From Rachycentron canadum (lineage: Eukaryota > Chordata > Actinopteri > Carangiformes > Rachycentridae), in assembly GCA_038496675.1 (NCBI GenBank), contig CM076658.1:11806598-11870597 (forward strand): a stretch of 64,000 nt of DNA, in the 5' to 3' direction. Position 1 is the stretch's first letter. Every line of letters begins with the position of its first letter. This document shows positions 51,701-63,862 of the stretch, in pieces. The notes beneath the pieces were generated by a model, which was not told the DNA's origin, ran no database searches, and saw only the letters and a program-made list of their open reading frames with translations. The position numbers and the translations under genes are program-made.

Positions 51701-54700
51701 AAATCTATGTTTTTTCTGATAGGTCTGGACAATTGCTGTCATGTTTTTAAGCAAGAAATTCAAGAGGCTACCTCATATGTTTACTGTCAACCTTTTCTTG
51801 GCTCAGGTGAACCCATATACACATTCACACTGGTTGGTTTTCTTAGCCCATAATTAAACTGACAAAAGAAAACTATCTGTAAGTTTAACTTCATATCACT
51901 GAATGCCAATATTTATTATGGTTTTGTCTCCAGTTTCTAACTTGCATTGGGATGATCCTGTGGAATTTTGTGGTGAAAGAAGATAACATCATCGGGCAGG
52001 TCCTGACTTTCACATTATTATGTACCTCACTCTACAGTAGTTATGTGTGGCCAGGTATGTGTATATACACACCCATCTTCTCACATTAACCTCACATAAA
52101 ACTGTATTATGTAACCTAGATGTGTTCTAATGTACCAAGTTTAACAGCTAATGTTTCATCTTTTGTTGTTTTTAGGTTTAATAGCACTCTCACTTGTGCT
52201 CATGGAAAAATGTGAGGATCTGAGAGTTTCTCCGGGCGTGTTGGTTATAACAGGCTGGGGGTGAGTCACTTTGTAGAAGAATAAACAGAGAAATGAAACC
52301 ACACTTGTTTATCTGGTTCAGTTAAATGTGGAACTACAATAACAATATGAGCCCAAAAGTAGAATTCATGTTTGACAGCTTAACTACCTAAAACTTTTTT
52401 ACACAGGTGTGTTGACACCTCAGATGAATGATAAAACAAAACAAATTAGCAAATTTCAGTGGTTTATGTTTTACATTTTGAGACTGGCAGTGATTTTTCT
52501 GTAAATCTTGCTTCTATATTATCAGGTTTCCAGCCCTAGTAACTGCTGTACTGCTGATATCTGGTGAAAAAATGTCTGGCACAATTGACTCATCGTTCTT
52601 TTATGGCAAACCGCAGGTAACAACAAGACTGGCAATTATATTCCTGTTCTTTTGGTGGTTAGAATCTGTTTGCCAACCAGCTGAGAATTACATAAAAGTC
52701 TGACTACTGTATTTGTGTATATTGACAGATAATCTGCACAATAGTCATAGTCACCTTCAGCATATTGCTGGGAGGGGGTTCACTCGTGTGTCTCAGTAGA
52801 GGAAGCTGGGCCCAGAGTGACCAACTTCAAGAGGGAAACTCTTCATTTGGGACTGGAGAGGATTTTATGACTGAAGTTGTACCAGAAAACCAAACTTTGG
52901 TTGAGCCAGTCACCCCATCAGGAGATCTTAACAGAGGTACCTTATTTCACGGTAAATAGGGAAAACTGACTTGAAAACTCAAATCTCTTAACTTTATTTA
53001 AAGGTTTTACTTGAAAGAACTGAGTAAAGACAAAGTTGTCAAGTACAATAGTTGGATACTAAAACTAGTTCTAACATCTAAACCTGTTTGTCAGTTGCAA
53101 TTTTGGAGAGGAAAGAAAGATGGCAATAACGGGTAACGCTTGTCTACAAGTCATCTAGAAAACTAACTTGCACATAAGCAATTCTATTCAGATCATTTTC
53201 AAATCGCAAAGTAAACACTGAAATATCAAAAGTAGAAGAGAACGTGTTGGATATCAAACACTGAAGTTCTTGATAAGTTCCTTGTTCAAAATAAATAATT
53301 CATTACGCAATACATTATTTCTCAGAAATGATACTGTTAAAAATATGTCACATGACTTCAACATGTAATTAATGATCAGCAAATGAGTGGTTAGATTGTT
53401 GTATAGTCACTTTTGTCACTTTTTTATTAGCATGCCTGATATGTGACTGTGCACAACCCCAGCCCATGCCTGATATGATCATCAGCACAAATGTGAACAA
53501 CACACCAACCACTCTCACAGGTATTGTATTGATAAACAAATGACATAGATATTGTGATTCATATTGGCACTCAACAACCAGGGTCATTTAAGGTTTGTCT
53601 GAAGATTATACAGCCTCTCCCCCTCCCCCACAGGTCAGTGTGAGAGTAGGTGTGAGTCAACAGACTGCCTGCTTATCCAAGTGGAAGAGCTCCAACAGGT
53701 TGCAGATAGACAAGTGGCCCGTCATGTGCTCTTATGTCTGCTTCTGACTGTCAGCTTGCTTGCTGTGAGTAAACCACCACCTTTCACTTTTGCACATGAA
53801 GTCAGCCTGCATTATTATATTTAGTGCATCACAAACCAAATCAGACACAGATTTGGTTTGAGCTGTGTAATTTCTACCTCCTGTCAGCATCAGGGGAAGA
53901 CTTCTCCAAAAAAAACCCATACAGAAAATACATTAAATAAGAAATTAAAAAAAAAAAACAGATTAAATAAGACTAAATAGTGATACCATTAAATTGGGGT
54001 ATGCGGGGTATGTGAATCTAAGAAATCTTGAAAAAACTATTCAAATGCCTGAAACCCACTTACTCATTGTTTTTTACAGAATTTGTCCAGTTGCGTGTGG
54101 TTGCTCTTTAACCGCATTCCTGGTAGACTCTACTTGGAGTTGCAGTTCTTCTGTGCAGTGGCCAACTATGGACAGGTTAGGCTCAAATAATGTACTAAGA
54201 TTGTAAGTACCTGTTGTCACAACAACCTTTATCATTACGTTTTCTGTTGGCAGGGTTTTCTCTCTTTTGCTCTGTTTGGGCTTGACAAGCATTTGATCAT
54301 ATTACCATTTAAGAAGAGGTAAAGCACATTTGACGTTTCGTTAAACTCACAATATAATGTATATACTGTGTATAATAGTATACAGTGTACATGCATTTAA
54401 ATTTTGTTTTTGTGAATGGTCTTAAGGTTATACAATCTGTGGTATGGAAAGAAGCAAGAAGAGCAGCTGCAGAGTGATTTACCAGAAGACGTCAGATTGA
54501 CCTGCATCCAGTTCACCAAATACCACAAAGACCAGTGTTTTCGTGACATTGTTAAAAAGAGAAGGTGAGAGCACATAGTCATACTCACTGCTATACAGAT
54601 CGGATGTTAATGAGAAAATATATTTCTTGGTATGTTCATAGAGTAATTCACAAACCAGTCGGTGGGCTCTGTGTGCTCATTGTGGCTATCTGTGAAGGAA

Positions 54701-54937
54701 AGTAAATTCACCTTTGGGTGAATGCTTCTTTTGACTTTCAGGTGTGGAAAGAGGACTGTGGTGGACTGTTTTCTTGGCTGTGAACTTGTGGAGTGGCTTC
54801 AGCAGGTGGGTTTGGCTCAGGATCCGTGTGAAGCAGTACTCTATGGGATGCAGTTACAGCAGGGTGGTGTGCTTCAGCACATCAAACAGGAGTACGCCTT
54901 TCAAGATGGTCGCCTTTATTACCGCTTCATTACATAA
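48778..54937 (+). CDS. GPR155: GPR155 / LYCHOS, lysosomal cholesterol-sensing transporter-GPCR-DEP protein
   Basis: Coding exons: 48778-49210, 50017-50416, 50783-50951, 51051-51206, 51723-51806, 51934-52054, 52176-52260, 52526-52616, 52729-52936, 53431-53520, 53634-53764, 54080-54175, 54254-54318, 54427-54564, 54742-54937; 820 aa, all in phase. The first part, to about residue 390, is a PIN-like auxin-carrier fold. It includes LFPALLECFGIILCGYIAGRAN near residues 33-52, in two blocks, where mammalian cholesterol-sensing residues (Phe, Pro, Glu) map and are kept. Further hydrophobic segments of the GPCR-like part follow, then a soluble Cys/Thr-rich loop at about 520-640, two more membrane segments (RHVLLCLLLTVSLLANLSSC, LQFFCAVANYGQGFLSFALF) and a C-terminal DEP domain at about 730-820. 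In mammals the protein sits in lysosomal membranes and relays cholesterol status to mTORC1. This copy stops three residues after the DEP core, lacking the longer mammalian tail. Identification is firm; function is by homology. Confidence 0.96.
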
Positions 54938-56505
54938 GACAAAAAGGTTAAAGTTGACCTTATTTTTAAATAACTGCCAAGTACATCCTGAGGTGGTGTA
55001 ACAGGAGGAACAAGTACTGGCACCCAGATTAAAAAATATGTTATCTACACCCTGTACAGTGCAGAACATCACAGTGCACTATTGTGCCACACAGCATCAC
55101 AGGTGGATATTGGAACAGGCCACGGACTGTGATGTAAGATGTGTTCAGAAATGCAACAGACTTGACATTTTTAAACAAAAAGGCTAGGATGCTATCTATT
55201 GCGTGGAGTTGGTTTGAAAGGGAATTGGTAACGTATATGTATAACATGTACATATAACAATGTATAAGGGATATTTTAAACCATATCAGTCTTTTAATAT
55301 TTAATATTTCACAAACTAATTTGATTCCTGAGATATGGTATTGTTACAACAGTCTATGAGGGCAAAAACAGGAGCGTGTCAGATGGTGATGCATACATAG
55401 TAAACTAACAGAGTCATACCAAAACCTATTATGAGATAAAAGTGAAAGTTTCACAAACGGAGGTGTTTGCCTTAATTATTGCCTAAACAGACAGTTTAGG
55501 CACTTCTTGTACACTGGTGGTTGATTTCATGTCTGTCTGCGTTCCTGGTTAACTGTTGTAGTGATGTTGCATTGTTTAATTTGCAATGAGGCTGTTAAGT
55601 AAAATGTAAACATAACTGGTCAGACTAATGGATAAAACTACAAAAATAATTTGTTTCTTTTAACATACTTAAATAGCAGGCATTTCTGATCCTTAGCAGT
55701 GATATGACTTGTATAAATCTTTATGCAGTAAATATGTGCACTTGAACTTTGATTTATTTTATGCATTTATGTGAGCAATAATCTACAAAGAGGTGCCCCA
55801 ATATATCAGTGATATATTGGAGGTGCAGCAAAAAGTCACCCAGTGAATGTATTATTTGATGTATACATACACCTTGGGTTGTACCTTCACTATCCATCAA
55901 AGCTACTTGCTAAAGCAAAGAAGGGACTATGTGGGTAAATCTTTATCCGTTTCAGTGGTTTGTAGCTATTTTGATTTATAATTATATTTCTGTTACCAGT
56001 TAATTTACTGGTATTGTAGCATGAAGCACAAGTGTTTTGTTACCTGCAGCTTGATGTGACTTGAAAATGAACATTACACTGATTCCCACGACTATGTGAG
56101 CAGTATACACTAAACAACTGGCCAGTTTGGAAAAAAAAGTATTTTTAAAGTAAAAGTTAGCAAACTCCATATTCTCATGATCTTTTTATAATTAATTTAT
56201 TTTCATAACTTAAGCAAACTCTCTGTTGAAAAAAGGATATAATGTGGTAGCACTGCCCAAAGAATACTTGTAAAAGTGTCAAGTCTAAGTGTTAACACAT
56301 GTTTAGTTTAAAATGTTTACCTTGACTCTGGAAAACATAGTATCCTTAAAATTAACTTCAGTAATGTAGCTGCTGTAATTCTAAAATCCTCTCAGGTATT
56401 AGAATATATATATTTTTAGTGCAAAGGTTTGTGCTTACTTGTGTAATACAAATGATGTAAAATAACAATTGTTTATCTTTTTAATAAAAAAAAAAATACT
56501 TTGAT
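54938..56505 (+). other. GPR155: GPR155 3' UTR with poly(A) signal
   Basis: About 1.55 kb of AT-rich trailer. AATAAA at 56483-56488 opens an A-rich run, and no gene content is seen in between. The poly(A) site lies about 190 nt from the convergent SCRN3 signal. Confidence 0.7.
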
Positions 56506-56689
56506 GAAAACAATGTGTTACTCACAATTTCTCTCAAAGGCTCCATATTTATTGCGACTTGATTACAACTCAACCCCAAAATCATATAGCACATAATGAA
56601 TAACACATCTGTCCTGTATTTCTGGTCTATGATTCTATCCTGGGCTGCTTCATTTTTATACAATAATGTTAATTAATGTGAAGTTATGT

Positions 56690-56811
56690 TCTGATTCACT
56701 GATTTATTATGCAAGCATGTTTGCACTTGTACCTGACTAAAAGGTGGACAAACCGCATAGACATTCACTACTACTTTCACCCAGGAGACCTCTTTTGTGG
56801 TTGCAGTCCTC
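56690..56811 (-). other. SCRN3: SCRN3 3' UTR with poly(A) signal
   Basis: On the minus strand an AATAAA lies at 56708-56703, about 104 nt after the stop codon. This gives a very short trailer and a tail-to-tail arrangement with GPR155. Confidence 0.6.
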
Positions 56812-59207
56812 TCAGCGTTTACTGTAGGCAGCCATCTCCTCTTTGACAGAGCTTGGGAACAGATTTGCAAGTAAATCAGGGACTTCAATGCCTTCTGTAA
56901 GAATCTTCTCCATCTCTGTCATCTTCTCCTTTTCTAGCTGCCTCATGCTTTCTTTGATCTTCTTTCCCCTGTCCTAGTGGCAAACAAACCAACCAAAAAA
57001 GAAAAGGTTTAATTTATGAATGCATTTTCTGGAGGTCAAACCAACAGACAAATTTAAAGTTCAGGCTCAAATTAAATTGTTAAACCTTGTGAGCATCAAT
57101 GATGGCAGCCGCCAGTTCATGTTTGACAAACAACTCGTGTTTGCGGTCAGGCTTGCTCCGGAAGCGGGGTTTCTTCTTTACAGGGTCATCCGGACCATAA
57201 CTGGGTGAAGTCGTCTCCTTCAACTGATTAGTGTGTTTCACAAAGATGAAGGGCTTGAAAACAGACCTGTTATACAAAATTACTTAATAAATCATCATAA
57301 AGGGAAAAAATGAAAATAAATTTTAAAGTAGGCTTTACCAGCTGAAGTGAGATGAAGTTCTATACCTTTCAGGGTCTGGAGTTGCTGTAAAATAGTGAAC
57401 CCCTGGCAGAGCAGGATTTGTTGGAATCACAGACACCATGCTTCCTGTAGTCATGAACATGCCCTCCATGTTGATCCCACTATCTTTATCCCTCAGGATA
57501 TCCATCATTGTCTCAGCGGTTATATGGCCTTTAGTAAATAAAGTCAACACATGCATAAACATTGGTAGAGGTCATGTAACCTTTTTTTCCCCTGATGCAG
57601 TCCCACATTTCCACAGTGAAGTGCACATTAACTAACCATTGCTCTTTTCCAACAACGTCTTCCCCTCACAGTATCGGCTCCCAGAGGCTTCTATTCTGGC
57701 AGTAGTCATAAAAGAGTGGACTGTAGCAAAGTTAAACTCAGACTCTCCATCCCACCAGCCTTTACTCCGTGCATTTTCCCTCATCCCTGGATGTTCCTTG
57801 TCTATCTTAGTTGTTATGCCATACTGGTTGGAGATGTTGCGATATCCAGCTAGAGAAAGGGAAAATGTTTTAGCCATCAAAATGAAAACATACCACCACA
57901 GAGCATTTAATGTCCTTATTAAACAGCAACCTAAGGAGCACTGTGTCTTACTAGATAACTACTAGTTCATAGTCTTGCTAGGCTGTTTTACACTGACTTC
58001 AGTTATGACTGCAATAACACAAAAACAAAAGGAAGGTAGCCCTTGAATCAGAGTTAAAACCCCATTAAATTTGGTTATTAAAAAACTCTGACCAAGCCAT
58101 GTACTGAGTGGCATTTTGCAGTTGAAGAATAAACTTGCTGATGCTCTCTGGTGGTCACACTATGTAATGGCAACACTGTAATATTGTAATGTTGCTTTAT
58201 ATTGAAATTACAGCACAAATGAAGTAGATACAGTATAATTTTTACACTTTTCTGCACTGAATGGATCCTTCCTTTATTTTTAGTGTTACTTCTGACCATA
58301 CACTGTACATATAGCTACTGACCTGTTTGAGAAAGTTTCTTTTTGTTTTTGTCTTTCTTACCTTCCACTCTTTCCGCAGCCCAGTACTTCCCTGACGTTT
58401 CCAGCAGCCATGCCTCTTTCCTGTCTGAGATTAAGAAGCTGTTGTGGTATGTGAAACCACATTCATCCTCCATGCAAGATCCTCCCTGACCATATTTCTC
58501 CAGCAGCTCAGTAATGACATTCACCGCTTTCTCAGCTGTGTCTGCTCTCTCAAGTCCAAGCCTGTGAAATTGCAGGGTAACAGATTCATGTTTTGTCTAT
58601 GAGTGTTTCTCACAAATTTATTCTGAACCTAGAAGAAAAAATTACATGAAATTGTTTCTGGCTGGTACTATGTCATTAAATTTCCCTTTGCACCACAAGA
58701 TTGGCAAGTCACAGGGGGTTGTTTGTTTGCAGGGGGTTTACCTGACAAGATCCATGCCAAGAAGAGCCTCGTCACCATCTGCACTCTCTCTGCCCCACAC
58801 CGCCTCATTCCCAATACACACTTGATGCTCATTTGCGCCCATCTCTGCCCCCCACAGCCATGCTGGTCTGCTCAACACAACTGCATGAGTGTGGGCCACC
58901 TGCTCAATCTCTATGTATGTGCACTTACAGGAAAAACAAGACACAGGGGCAAAGTCTGTTAATGGTTATTTAATGGCTCATTCACAAGAAGCAGAAACAG
59001 TGTAGGAAACTGAAGGTTGGAGGGCGATAACAAGCTATCTGTGTTCCCTACCTCAACCTTCTCCTCTGCACTGCAGTCTCTGGCAGGAAAGTAGACCACT
59101 TCCTGGACTTCATCACAAGGCCTGTCAGAGTTTTTCCCAAAGATGATGCGCTGTCCCTCAGTGGAGGGGGGCAGAGCCACAAATGTGTCGCAGGAGGATG
59201 GATGCAT
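56812..59207 (-). CDS. SCRN3: Secernin-3
   Basis: Minus-strand coding exons in transcript order: 59207-59052, 58923-58742, 58561-58362, 57849-57637, 57528-57366, 57266-57086, 56973-56812; 418 aa against about 424 in human, all in phase with GT-AG borders. Secernins belong to the C69 branch of the Ntn-hydrolase fold. The start MHPSSCDTF places Cys at position 6, as in human SCRN3, where that residue is exposed by processing and converted to a glyoxylyl group. Other landmarks are FGKNSDRPCDEVQEV, SRPAWLWGAEMGANEH, EKYGQGG, YHNSFLISDRKEAWLLET, GKYWAAE and FTATPDPER. The middle of the fourth exon has the secernin GWWDGESEFNF motif. The biological substrate is not known. SCRN1 and SCRN2 are alternatives, but the EKYGQGG/YHNSFL region and position beside CIR1 and GPR155 favour SCRN3. 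Confidence 0.95.
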
Positions 59208-59560
59208 TTCAATTCAGAAACTTGCTAAGAGTAAACATAGAGAACAAGAGACTGGTTATGCTACAAATACACAAAACTTACATCTAGTGGACACGGTTAC
59301 CTTGGCATTGAACAATAATAACACCTCGAATACATTTCAGGGATATGAGTTCATATTTAGGGCTAACGTGTTCAGTTTGACGTTTGATGCCAGTTATAAC
59401 CAGTGTCACTGTAATGTTGTGCCATGTTAATGCTAAAACCAGTACAAGAGGTAATCTCACCTGTGTTGGTGTTAGCGAGCGGGGTCACTATGAGCCTAAG
59501 TTTCTTTTCTCCTGTCTGTTTCCACATGACGGCACCAGGCCACCTGTGACACGGAAACAC
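59208..59560 (-). other. SCRN3: SCRN3 5' UTR exons (inferred)
   Basis: On the minus strand TTTACTCTTAG ends at 59225, and the ATG follows 17 nt into the exon at 59207. A donor CACAG/GTGAGA ends a likely noncoding first exon at 59461. The exon would start near 59560. This is inferred from splice-site quality only. Confidence 0.5.
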
Positions 59561-60045
59561 TGCAGTCACGTGATCGCGACGAAGTCAGTTTCACATTGGT
59601 AGGGAAGCAACACTTAATTTACACATTTCCACTCACTGTTTTATATTATACTAACCTCTATCCGTCATTGCTTTAATAACTGCTCTCAACACTAATTCAT
59701 TTATTTTTGATTTTTATTATTATTATTTTTTAGGATCAGACGGGACATACGCAAATTATTATTGGTAATCATGATTACCAACGTCGTTTTTTAATTAATA
59801 TTTTCCAAGTCATCTGGCGATTGCAGTGGCATGATGTGTGTGTCATAGCTGTGGATTTAACGGAGTCAAAGAAAAAATCCAGTTTAAATCTTAATTTTAT
59901 TGTGACCATATATACGCCCCTTTAACCAACGTAGAACTATCTTCGGAGACATTTGTTTACATGCGGGTGGGAGTTTCGCTAACTCCTCCGTTAGCTAAAA
60001 CTAGCACTACGTTTTCGATTTAAAGAGCAACACGGGTCTCCAGCC
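59561..60045. promoter_or_regulatory. Bidirectional SCRN3-CIR1 promoter
   Basis: The two start codons lie 838 nt apart in divergent orientation, and the inferred first exons are about 450 nt apart. The SCRN3 side has GTCACGTGAT with CACGTG at 59567-59572. The centre has a 20-bp perfect palindrome at 59762-59781. The CIR1 side has a small inverted repeat GCTAAC-TCCTCC-GTTAGC near 59978-59995. No TATA box is clear on either side. Confidence 0.55.
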
Positions 60046-63000
60046 ATGGGGAAATCGTTTGCAAATTTCATGTGCAAGAAAGACTTTCACCCTGCGTCGA
60101 AGTCTAATATCAAAAAGGTGAGTACTAGTTCCACGTAAGACGAAAGGAAAGCAGATTAGCCTACTAGCTAACGACCTATGCTAACTGTGTGTCGCTTCTG
60201 CTAGCCCAGCTAAAGTGATCAGTTTTTAATACTTAATGGAAAAGTCTGACCTTAATTCAGATGCTCTATTCTGTATGAATGCTGAGCGTAGATAAACCAT
60301 TTCATAAGGCACATCTGTCGCGGTGTGTTTGAATTAAGCTATGTGCTGCTAATTAGCTAAGTTTAAGTTGCAACGTCCATTTCAGCTTTCTTGAGTTTTA
60401 TTTTAAGGTAGAGCCAATTTCAGTGTTCATGTTCTGAGCAAGACGTCATAGTTTTTTAAAATTAGAAATGTTCTTGAATTGACCTTATTCGGAAAAACAC
60501 AAGATAACCAGTCGTATAAAATAAGCTGTACTGCACACAATATTTGAATGAGTGAGAAATCATCCTTAAGTAGCAGAATAAATTAAGATACTATTAATTA
60601 AACGGGATTATTGATATTTTTTACACAACCCACTGCTGATTGCTAATGTGATTTTTTTTTTTTAAATATACAGTGTATGCAGTATGTAAGTTAATGTATA
60701 CAATGTATGCAGCCAGATGTAGCTGTAAAGAGGTTCTTACTCCATTCTGCTACATATCAGTTATTAAAAATGTATATACCTTGCTACACTTCAAACTTAC
60801 AAACAAATTATATAAGAAATTGTTTAAATGTATGTTTTCTTCATTACTTTGCAGACTGATAATAATTATTTCTCTTTACGGATGAATGTGGCAGTCACCA
60901 TTCTGAATAATTGTTTGATGTAGAAAATATGTAGCGCAAAAATGGTTTATTTAGTCTACTGTAGTTCTGTAGCTCTCTAGTTGATGCATTATTGTTCAAC
61001 CCACAGTCCAGAAGCCAAATAAAAAACAAATAAAGCCAGAAATTTATATAATTAAAAAGCTGAAACCTTAAAAATTACTAATCATCTTAGCTCCAATATA
61101 CAGCATTGGGTGGGTATAGGGCAGTGATTGCATATTGTTCACATGAATTGAACCAAGTTACATATGTAAGTATTGTGTGTTAAGCAAGTAAGCTGAACCA
61201 AAAAAATGAGCATAAAAAAAAGGGCGGATATGTGCTCAAATCCTTTTCACTTTATCTTACAGGTATGGATTGCAGAGCAGAAATTGACTTTCGAGAAGAA
61301 AAAGCAAGAGGACCTTATGCAGGCATACCTGAAAGAGCAGGAAACTTACAACAACAGGTCAGATAAATATTCAGGATGAGAAACTGTCGTCTTAATGTAA
61401 GATTTGTTTCAAACAAATGTAAAATTGTAAAACTTATGAATCCATTTGGATGTAAGCTGCTATCTGCGAAGGAATTCAGGGGACATTTTCTGGAAATGTA
61501 AATGTAATTGTAAATGTTGATAAACACCATGAAAGAGATGCAATGAAGTTCATATTGGTCTCTAACCTCTAGGTTGTTGATGGGGGATGATCGTGTTAAA
61601 AATGGCCTCAATTTCATGTATGAGGCTCCACCTGGAGCATCTAAAGGTAAATGATCTTTTGAGCAAAGCATCTGTGGTTGGCACTAAATACTATTTGAAG
61701 TTCCAAACATTTGCTTATGAAAAAAATAACACATTAACATTTTAATACTTGTTCTTTTTTTCATAACTGTCTTCTGTTCTGAAGAGGAAAAGAAAGAGGT
61801 TAAGTAGAGAAAATAATGATCTTAGTTAATATTGGTTTTGGATCATTTATAACAAGAAATTATTACATACTGAAATTCTTTATGAAATGTGCTTTTTTTT
61901 GTCAGGAGGGGGAAGAAGAGTACAAGTTTGAGTGGCAGAAGGGGGCTCCTCGAGAGAAGTACGCGCTTGATTTCATACACAATGATATTTTCTGTCATAA
62001 TATCTGATTTTCTTCGAGCATCTGTATTATTTATATCTTTCATTTTCTCACACAGGTATGCAAAAGATGACATGAATATTAGAGATCAACCGTTTGGAAT
62101 CCAGGTGTGTAATGATTTGTACTTATTTGAAGAATATATACTGCACCAGTGTTTCCCAACCTGGGCCTAGATTTGAGGGGATTACAAGGTGAATAAAATA
62201 ACAGAATAAGAAACAAATGGCACATACTATGTCTGATGACTCGTGTATATATATATATATATATTTTATTTATTTATTTATTTACCTACCCTGTTCACAC
62301 TTAAACCATAAACTGTGACAGATTAGGAATCAAGATTGTTAATCGTATTACAAAATACATTGTGTATGAATTACACCTCACACGTTTTCAAAAATAAATC
62401 CAGAGCTTTTATGATATGTAGAGAATGCTTATCTCCAGTATTGAGGCAATGGCAAGTAATGTCTGTTGCCGTTGCCTTCACAGGTGCGCAACGTGAGATG
62501 CATCAAATGTCACAAATGGGGCCATGTGAACACAGACAGAGAGTGTCCCCTCTATGGGCTGTCGGGTATCAATGCCAGCTCTGTGGCCTCAGAGGAGGCA
62601 GCAGGTAAAGTACAATAGTTGGATAAAACATCATATTAAACATACTCCCCTACAGTTCTTTTGTTTTATGCGCAACAATGTTTTCAGTGTAACTAAATGT
62701 TAACAGGCTATGATACATATGTTTTAAAAAAAAAAAACACAATTTCAAAATTCAAATACAGATTTTATTTTTGTTGAATATAAGCAGTTGAAATGAGCAT
62801 CAGCAGATAAGCACATCATTAACGTATAAGTTATTATTATTTAATATGTTTGCTGTTGTGCTATTTTAAAACTGTAAAATAATTTTATATTTATAGAATA
62901 AGAATAAGGATCTGGAATATCTGTGCTGCTTGATATTCATGGCCTGTAGGTTAGCTTTTGTCTGTCACAGACTTTGCAGTAGGTACATCTACTGTACCTC

Positions 63001-63862
63001 TCCTGAGGTTTCAGCTGGAGCTCCCAGTCTCGAGCTGATTCTGAGTTCTGCAATCAGTGAGTTGAGTAGTAAAGTAATAATGTTTACCCTGGGAGAGTCC
63101 AGTCAGTGCATGGTGTTGATGGTGGAGTGCTGTAATGGTCCCCCTCCTGCGCCGGAAGAAAAAAATGTAATTATTGTGTATTCTGATTCCTCTAACTGCT
63201 GCTTTGGCAGAGAATGATATTGTATGATTTGCTCAGCCGGAAGTGGAGTGAGTTGATTTGATGTCCCATTCTGTTAACAAAGCCGCCCCTGAAATTCCCA
63301 CTGTGGAGATAGTGGTTGGCATGGGTTTGACATCAATGGGACTCTGAGGCTGTGATTTGTGCTAACAGGTCCGTCGATGCACCCCTCAGAGTTAATGGCG
63401 GAGATGCGAAACAGTGGGTTTGCCCTGAAAAAATGTGTCCTTGGTAGGAATGCTACTGTTTGTGATCCATCGCAGGTAATTGTCTGTCTCGCGCCCACAT
63501 CATTGCACACATAGGACAATATAGGAACACACACACATACTCTACCCTTCAGAGAGAAAAAGACTAACTGTATCTATATCTAGCATGTGTAAATGCTGCA
63601 GATGCAAATGCAAGTGGCCAGTTATTAGAGCAAGTGAACAGATTTGATTATAAAGATTTCATTGTGGCTTAAAGATGTGTAATCAAATATAGATTTACTC
63701 AGATTTCCAGATTTTTCTCTGTAGATTTTTTTATTTGATTTCAATGATAATTTTAATTTGCTGTTTACTTTTACAGGAATATGTTGCCAGCGACGAAGAG
63801 GACGATCCTGAGGTGGAATTTCTGAAGTCTTTGTCAACCAAGGAAAAACAGAAGCTCCTCAG
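60046..63862 (+). CDS. CIR1: Corepressor interacting with RBPJ 1 (3' partial)
   Basis: Coding exons: 60046-60117, 61263-61357, 61573-61646, 61785-61798, 61906-61958, 62056-62104, 62484-62604, 63369-63475, 63777-63862; 223 codons plus two bases, then a donor at 63863, so the gene continues to the right of the window. The start [26 protein letters not shown] is the conserved N-terminal Cir domain. Then come [33 protein letters not shown] in pieces, and a CCHC-like zinc motif (C-x2-C-x4-H-x6-[17 protein letters not shown]). After these lie [18 protein letters not shown] and the acidic [12 protein letters not shown] segment. CIR1 bridges RBPJ (CBF1) to histone deacetylase corepressors in Notch target repression and is also linked to splicing factors. 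The Lys/Ser/Arg-rich C-terminal half is outside the window. The fourth exon is only 14 nt. Confidence 0.95.
61785..61798 (+). other. CIR1: CIR1 14-nt microexon
   Basis: The bases AGGAAAAGAAAGAG sit between an acceptor (TTCTGAAG) and a donor (GTTAAG). They supply the rest of a split Glu codon plus Glu-Lys-Lys-Glu. Exon 3 ends in phase 1 and exon 5 starts in phase 0, so joining them directly would break the frame; this segment repairs it and matches the charged linker in human CIR1. Confidence 0.75.
62147..62205 (+). mobile_element. hAT-like element end fragment in CIR1 intron 6
   Basis: CAGTGTTTCCCAACCTGGG followed by 'gaggggattacaaggtgaataaa' follows the usual order of a fish hAT-derived repeat end. 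No opposite end is recognised. Confidence 0.5.
62246..62284. repeat. Compound (TA)n-(TTTA)5 microsatellite
   Basis: A perfect TA tract (62246-62264) runs straight into five TTTA units (62265-62284) within CIR1 intron 6. Confidence 0.9.
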
